From the NCBI GenBank assembly GCA_965200505.1, contig OZ241343.1, positions 1,302,001 through 1,366,000 of the forward strand: 64,000 bases of DNA, given 5' to 3'. This stretch comes from VXNE01 sp965200505 (GTDB lineage: Bacteria > Pseudomonadota > Gammaproteobacteria > Pseudomonadales > Azotimanducaceae). Shown piece after piece: positions 61,119 through 64,000 of the stretch (the stretch's first letter is position 1; each line of letters opens with the position of its first letter). A program made the translations under genes and the position numbers. A model generated the notes under the pieces. That model had not been told where the DNA came from. It saw only the letters and a program-made list of their open reading frames with translations, and did no database searches.

Positions 61119-64000
61119 ATGAACCTCATCCGCGTCTTCGTGGAGCATCGGCTCGCCGCGAACTTGGCGATGGTGCTGATGATCCTCGCCGGCGTGTGGG
61201 CCGTGTCGCAAATCACGGTGCGGCTCAACCCCGAAGGCACCCGGCAATTCGTGAACACCAGCATCGCTTGGCGCGGCGCCAGCGCGGAGGACGTCGAGAA
61301 GCTGGTGACCACCCCCGTGGAACAACACGTCAAGACCATCCCGGAAGTGAAGACGATGTGGAGCGTCACCCGCGATGGCTACTCCTTCGTGCGGATCGAA
61401 CTGGAGCCGGACGCCCATGTGCAGACCGCGGTGGACGCCGTGCAGCAACGGGTGGCGCAACTGCGCAGCCTGCCGCCGGAAATCGAGCCGCCGGCGGTCT
61501 TCGCCGTGCGCCAGCAAGACTTGGTGGCGGCGGTGCTCGTCACCGGCGCCGGGCATTTGGGCGAACTCATCCCGCTGGCGCGCCAGATGCAAAACGAACT
61601 CTTGACCCGCGGCGTGGACGCCGTGGAGTTCCGCGGCCTGCCGGAGCAGGAGATCGCCATTCAGGTGGAGGGGCGCACACTCTTGGAGTTGGGCCTCACC
61701 TTCGACGAGCTGGCGGCCAGGCTCGCGGCCCTCTCCAACGACGCCCCCGGCGGCGCCATCGGCAGCGGCCAGCTCTCGCGCCAGCTTCGGAGCTTGGATC
61801 AGCGCCGCGCGCCGGAGGAGTTCGCGGCCTTGCCGGTGCATACCGGGCGCGGCCTCGTGCGTTTGGGGGACATCGCCCGCATCGAACGCCGGCCCGTGGT
61901 GGATCAGCCTTACATGACGGTGGCTGGCCAGCCCGCCATCGCGCTCTTCGTGCGCCGGGAGGCGGCGACCGATTCGTTGGACGCGGCGCGCAACCTCACG
62001 AGTTACTTGGAAGCGAAACGCCCCACGCTGCCGGCTGGGGTGTCCCTCAACTTGTTCCTGGAGGCATGGCGCTTCATCAGCGACGAACTGGGCCTCATCC
62101 TGCGCAATGGCCTCACCGGGCTTGCCCTCGTGATCGTCACGTTGGCGTTCTTTCTGCGCCCGGGGCCGGCGTTTTGGGTGACGATGGGCATTCCGGCCAC
62201 GTTCCTCGCCGCCTTGCTCGGGTTTTATTGGCTGGGCGGCAGCCTGAACGTCGTCAGCCTCATCGGCTTGGTGATGGCGTTGGGAATCGTCGTTGATGAC
62301 GCCATCGTCGTGGGCGAGGAATCCGTCACGCAGTTTCACGCCGGCGAGCTGCCGGCGATGGCCGCCGCCACCGGCGCCGAGCGGATGTTCGGGCCGGTGA
62401 TCGCCTCGTCGCTCACCACGCTGGCGGCCTTCATTCCGTTGGCCACTTTGGATGATTCCGCGGTGCGCGAGATCGCGGTGATCGTGGCGGTCGTCATCGG
62501 CGCGTCGCTGGTGGAGTGCTTCTTGGTGCTGCCCGGCCACCTGCGCCATGCGTTCGAGCGGGGGCAAGTGGGCACTAGCCGGTGGCGGGCGCGCTTCGAG
62601 GCCGGCTTCGACCGCTTTCGGGATCAGCGCTTCCGCCGCTTCGTCCGCTACGCCATGGCCAATCGCAGCGTGGTGCTCACCGGCGCGGCCGGCATGTTCG
62701 TCGTGACGCTGCTCTTGTGGACGACGGGTTGGATCAAGACGGAGCTCAACCTCAACATCGATTTCGAGGAGGTGCGGGCAGACCTGCGGTTCGTCCCGGG
62801 TGCGGATGAAACTGAGAAGGCGGCGTTCCTCGCGCACCTCGAAGACGCGCTCGCGGCGGCGGACGAAGCGGCCGGCGGCGGCAATCTGGTGAACCACCTC
62901 GTCACCCGCAACGCGGCCCGCACGGACGGCGAATACAAGGCCGGCGCGCAATTCGCCTCAGTGCAGGTGGAGCTGGTCTCGGCGGAGCGGCGCGACTTCT
63001 CGGCGGATCGGTTCGCCGCGCAGTGGCTCTCGCACGTTGAACGCTCCCCGGCCGTGGATGCGCTCGCCATCGCCCGCGAGCGCAGTTGGCTTTCGCACTT
63101 CTCCATCCTGCTGAAAGGCGAGGACGCCGCCACGCTGAAACGCGCCGGGGACGAGGCGGTGCGCGAGCTGATGGCCTTGGAGGGCGTCTCGAACGTGCGC
63201 GACAACGCCCCTTGGGGCAACGATCAGTGGCTGCTCCAGCTCACCACCGCCGGCCGGGCGCTGGGCCTCTCCACCGCGGATTTGGGGCGGCAGCTACGCT
63301 CCGCCTACGACGGCCGCCGCATCCAAATCTTCCAGGAAGGCGACAGCGAGCTCGAAGTGCGGCTGCTGCTGCCCGAAGCGCAGCGCATCGACCTGGCCGG
63401 CATCGGCGAGTTTCCCATCAAGGCGCCGAACGGCGAGATGTTGCCGCTGGCGAGCGTCGCCACGGTGGAGGCGCGGCGCGGCATCGACGCCATCCGCCAC
63501 CACAACGGCGAGCGCACCCTCACCATTCGCGGCGATGTGGACGTGGGCACGATCACCGGCGGCGAAGTGGTGAACTACTTCAACGAGCATCTGCGGGAAC
63601 GCCTCGTCGCCAAGTACCGCATCGGCACGGGCTTGGACGAGCTGAGCCTGGCCGAAGAAGAGGCAGCCACCGAGTTCATGCTGAAGTTCGGCGTCGCGCT
63701 GGCGCTCATCTACGTGGTATTGGCTTGGTGCTTCGCGTCTTGGAGTTGGCCGCTGGCGGTGATGGCGGCCATCCCCTTGGGGCTCACCGGGGCCTTGCTC
63801 GGCCATGCGGCGCTGGGCATGCACATCAACCCGATGTCGCTGTTGGGCCTCTTCACCCTCACCGGCATCATCATCAATGACTCCATCATCTTGGTGAGCG
63901 CGTACAAGCGGCGTGTGGCGGAAGGCGCGCCACCGAGCCAAGCCATTGAAGACGCGGTGTGCCGGCGGCTGCGTCCGGTGCTGCTCACCTCCGCCACGAC
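61119..64000 (+). CDS. RND efflux permease, 3' end outside window
   Basis: 960 codons of an inner-membrane RND transporter (full length about 1030). It starts MNLIRVFVEHRLAANLAMVLMI, has the periplasmic porter domains, the proton-relay helix with GLVMALGIVVDDAIVVGEE (two adjacent Asp) near residue 390, and the second-half signature GIIINDSIILV and RLRPVLLTSA at the window edge. Such pumps export drugs, metals or lipids with a periplasmic adaptor and outer-membrane channel; the adaptor is not encoded upstream. The absence of a HAE1-type N-terminus makes this group's substrate uncertain. Confidence 0.9.
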   Translation, partial: MNLIRVFVEHRLAANLAMVLMILAGVWAVSQITVRLNPEGTRQFVNTSIAWRGASAEDVEKLVTTPVEQHVKTIPEVKTMWSVTRDGYSFVRIELEPDAHVQTAVDAVQQRVAQLRSLPPEIEPPAVFAVRQQDLVAAVLVTGAGHLGELIPLARQMQNELLTRGVDAVEFRGLPEQEIAIQVEGRTLLELGLTFDELAARLAALSNDAPGGAIGSGQLSRQLRSLDQRRAPEEFAALPVHTGRGLVRLGDIARIERRPVVDQPYMTVAGQPAIALFVRREAATDSLDAARNLTSYLEAKRPTLPAGVSLNLFLEAWRFISDELGLILRNGLTGLALVIVTLAFFLRPGPAFWVTMGIPATFLAALLGFYWLGGSLNVVSLIGLVMALGIVVDDAIVVGEESVTQFHAGELPAMAAATGAERMFGPVIASSLTTLAAFIPLATLDDSAVREIAVIVAVVIGASLVECFLVLPGHLRHAFERGQVGTSRWRARFEAGFDRFRDQRFRRFVRYAMANRSVVLTGAAGMFVVTLLLWTTGWIKTELNLNIDFEEVRADLRFVPGADETEKAAFLAHLEDALAAADEAAGGGNLVNHLVTRNAARTDGEYKAGAQFASVQVELVSAERRDFSADRFAAQWLSHVERSPAVDALAIARERSWLSHFSILLKGEDAATLKRAGDEAVRELMALEGVSNVRDNAPWGNDQWLLQLTTAGRALGLSTADLGRQLRSAYDGRRIQIFQEGDSELEVRLLLPEAQRIDLAGIGEFPIKAPNGEMLPLASVATVEARRGIDAIRHHNGERTLTIRGDVDVGTITGGEVVNYFNEHLRERLVAKYRIGTGLDELSLAEEEAATEFMLKFGVALALIYVVLAWCFASWSWPLAVMAAIPLGLTGALLGHAALGMHINPMSLLGLFTLTGIIINDSIILVSAYKRRVAEGAPPSQAIEDAVCRRLRPVLLTSAT

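Noticed and set aside
60864..62951. A very long open frame on the minus strand continuing the aconitase frame upstream for about 700 codons
   Set aside because: It is antisense to the RND gene, has no domain recognisable before the aconitase start at 60863, and comes from few stops in GC-rich DNA.

Overview
The window is about 64 kb of GC-rich DNA (roughly two thirds G+C by eye) from a Gram-negative heterotroph. Two TonB-dependent receptors, an RND efflux pump, a TRAP transporter, an AcnA aconitase and GlmS point to Pseudomonadota. Uncultured marine or host-associated Gammaproteobacteria often carry this mix of PhyH dioxygenases, amidohydrolases, MaoC hydratases, PIN toxins and many GTG starts, but no rRNA or strong marker is present, so the lineage is inferred. 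I saw no tRNA, rRNA, CRISPR array or intact insertion sequence.

Layout. 1-7.4 kb: end of a TonB receptor, a DUF1330-haloalkane dehalogenase fusion, YjbQ, ComF, a secreted cyclase, and a two-gene FAD/3Fe-4S (GMC) dehydrogenase. 7.5-13.6 kb: methyltransferase, phosphoesterase, amidohydrolase, MFS transporter, Rpn-type nuclease and a PhyH dioxygenase. 13.7-17.2 kb: a four-gene minus-strand operon (cysteine-less thiolase-like protein, DUF35, ferritin-like protein, PNPOx-like protein) divergent from a hydratase-2 type MaoC, resembling side-chain aldolase/hydratase systems. 17.3-25.8 kb: an AT-richer orphan PD-(D/E)XK protein, amidase, FAD-linked dehydrogenase, retropepsin-like protease, second PhyH, second amidohydrolase and a GPH-type transporter. 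25.8-30.8 kb: a single-chain type ISP restriction-modification enzyme whose stop codon overlaps the start of a frameshifted PIN (VapC-like) gene.

30.9-41 kb: an enoyl-CoA hydratase, then a divergent gene set built from a MaoC double-hotdog hydratase, a TonB receptor, a GntR/UTRA regulator and a class III CoA-transferase on the minus strand, and a complete TRAP transporter plus a CitE-like lyase on the plus strand. CoA-transferase, hydratase and CitE lyase are the three enzyme types of itaconate/mesaconate-like C5-dicarboxylate breakdown. The palindrome TTGTCCGGACAA occurs at both promoter regions of the set and is the best candidate for the GntR operator.

41-50.4 kb: a luciferase-like monooxygenase, a CoxE-like VWA protein overlapping an oppA gene, then oppBCDF. 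A PIN toxin-antitoxin pair sits between oppA and oppB, and OppC carries a large extracytoplasmic insertion that reads as a fibronectin type III domain. 50.5-64 kb: PQQ-type propeller protein, RDD protein, a DUF1643-Xre fusion next to the last ~48 codons of a deleted hipA, glmS, a PatB-type PLP enzyme, a truncated PNPOx-like gene, a glyoxalase-fold protein, a 59-codon membrane protein, acnA, and an RND pump cut off by the window end.
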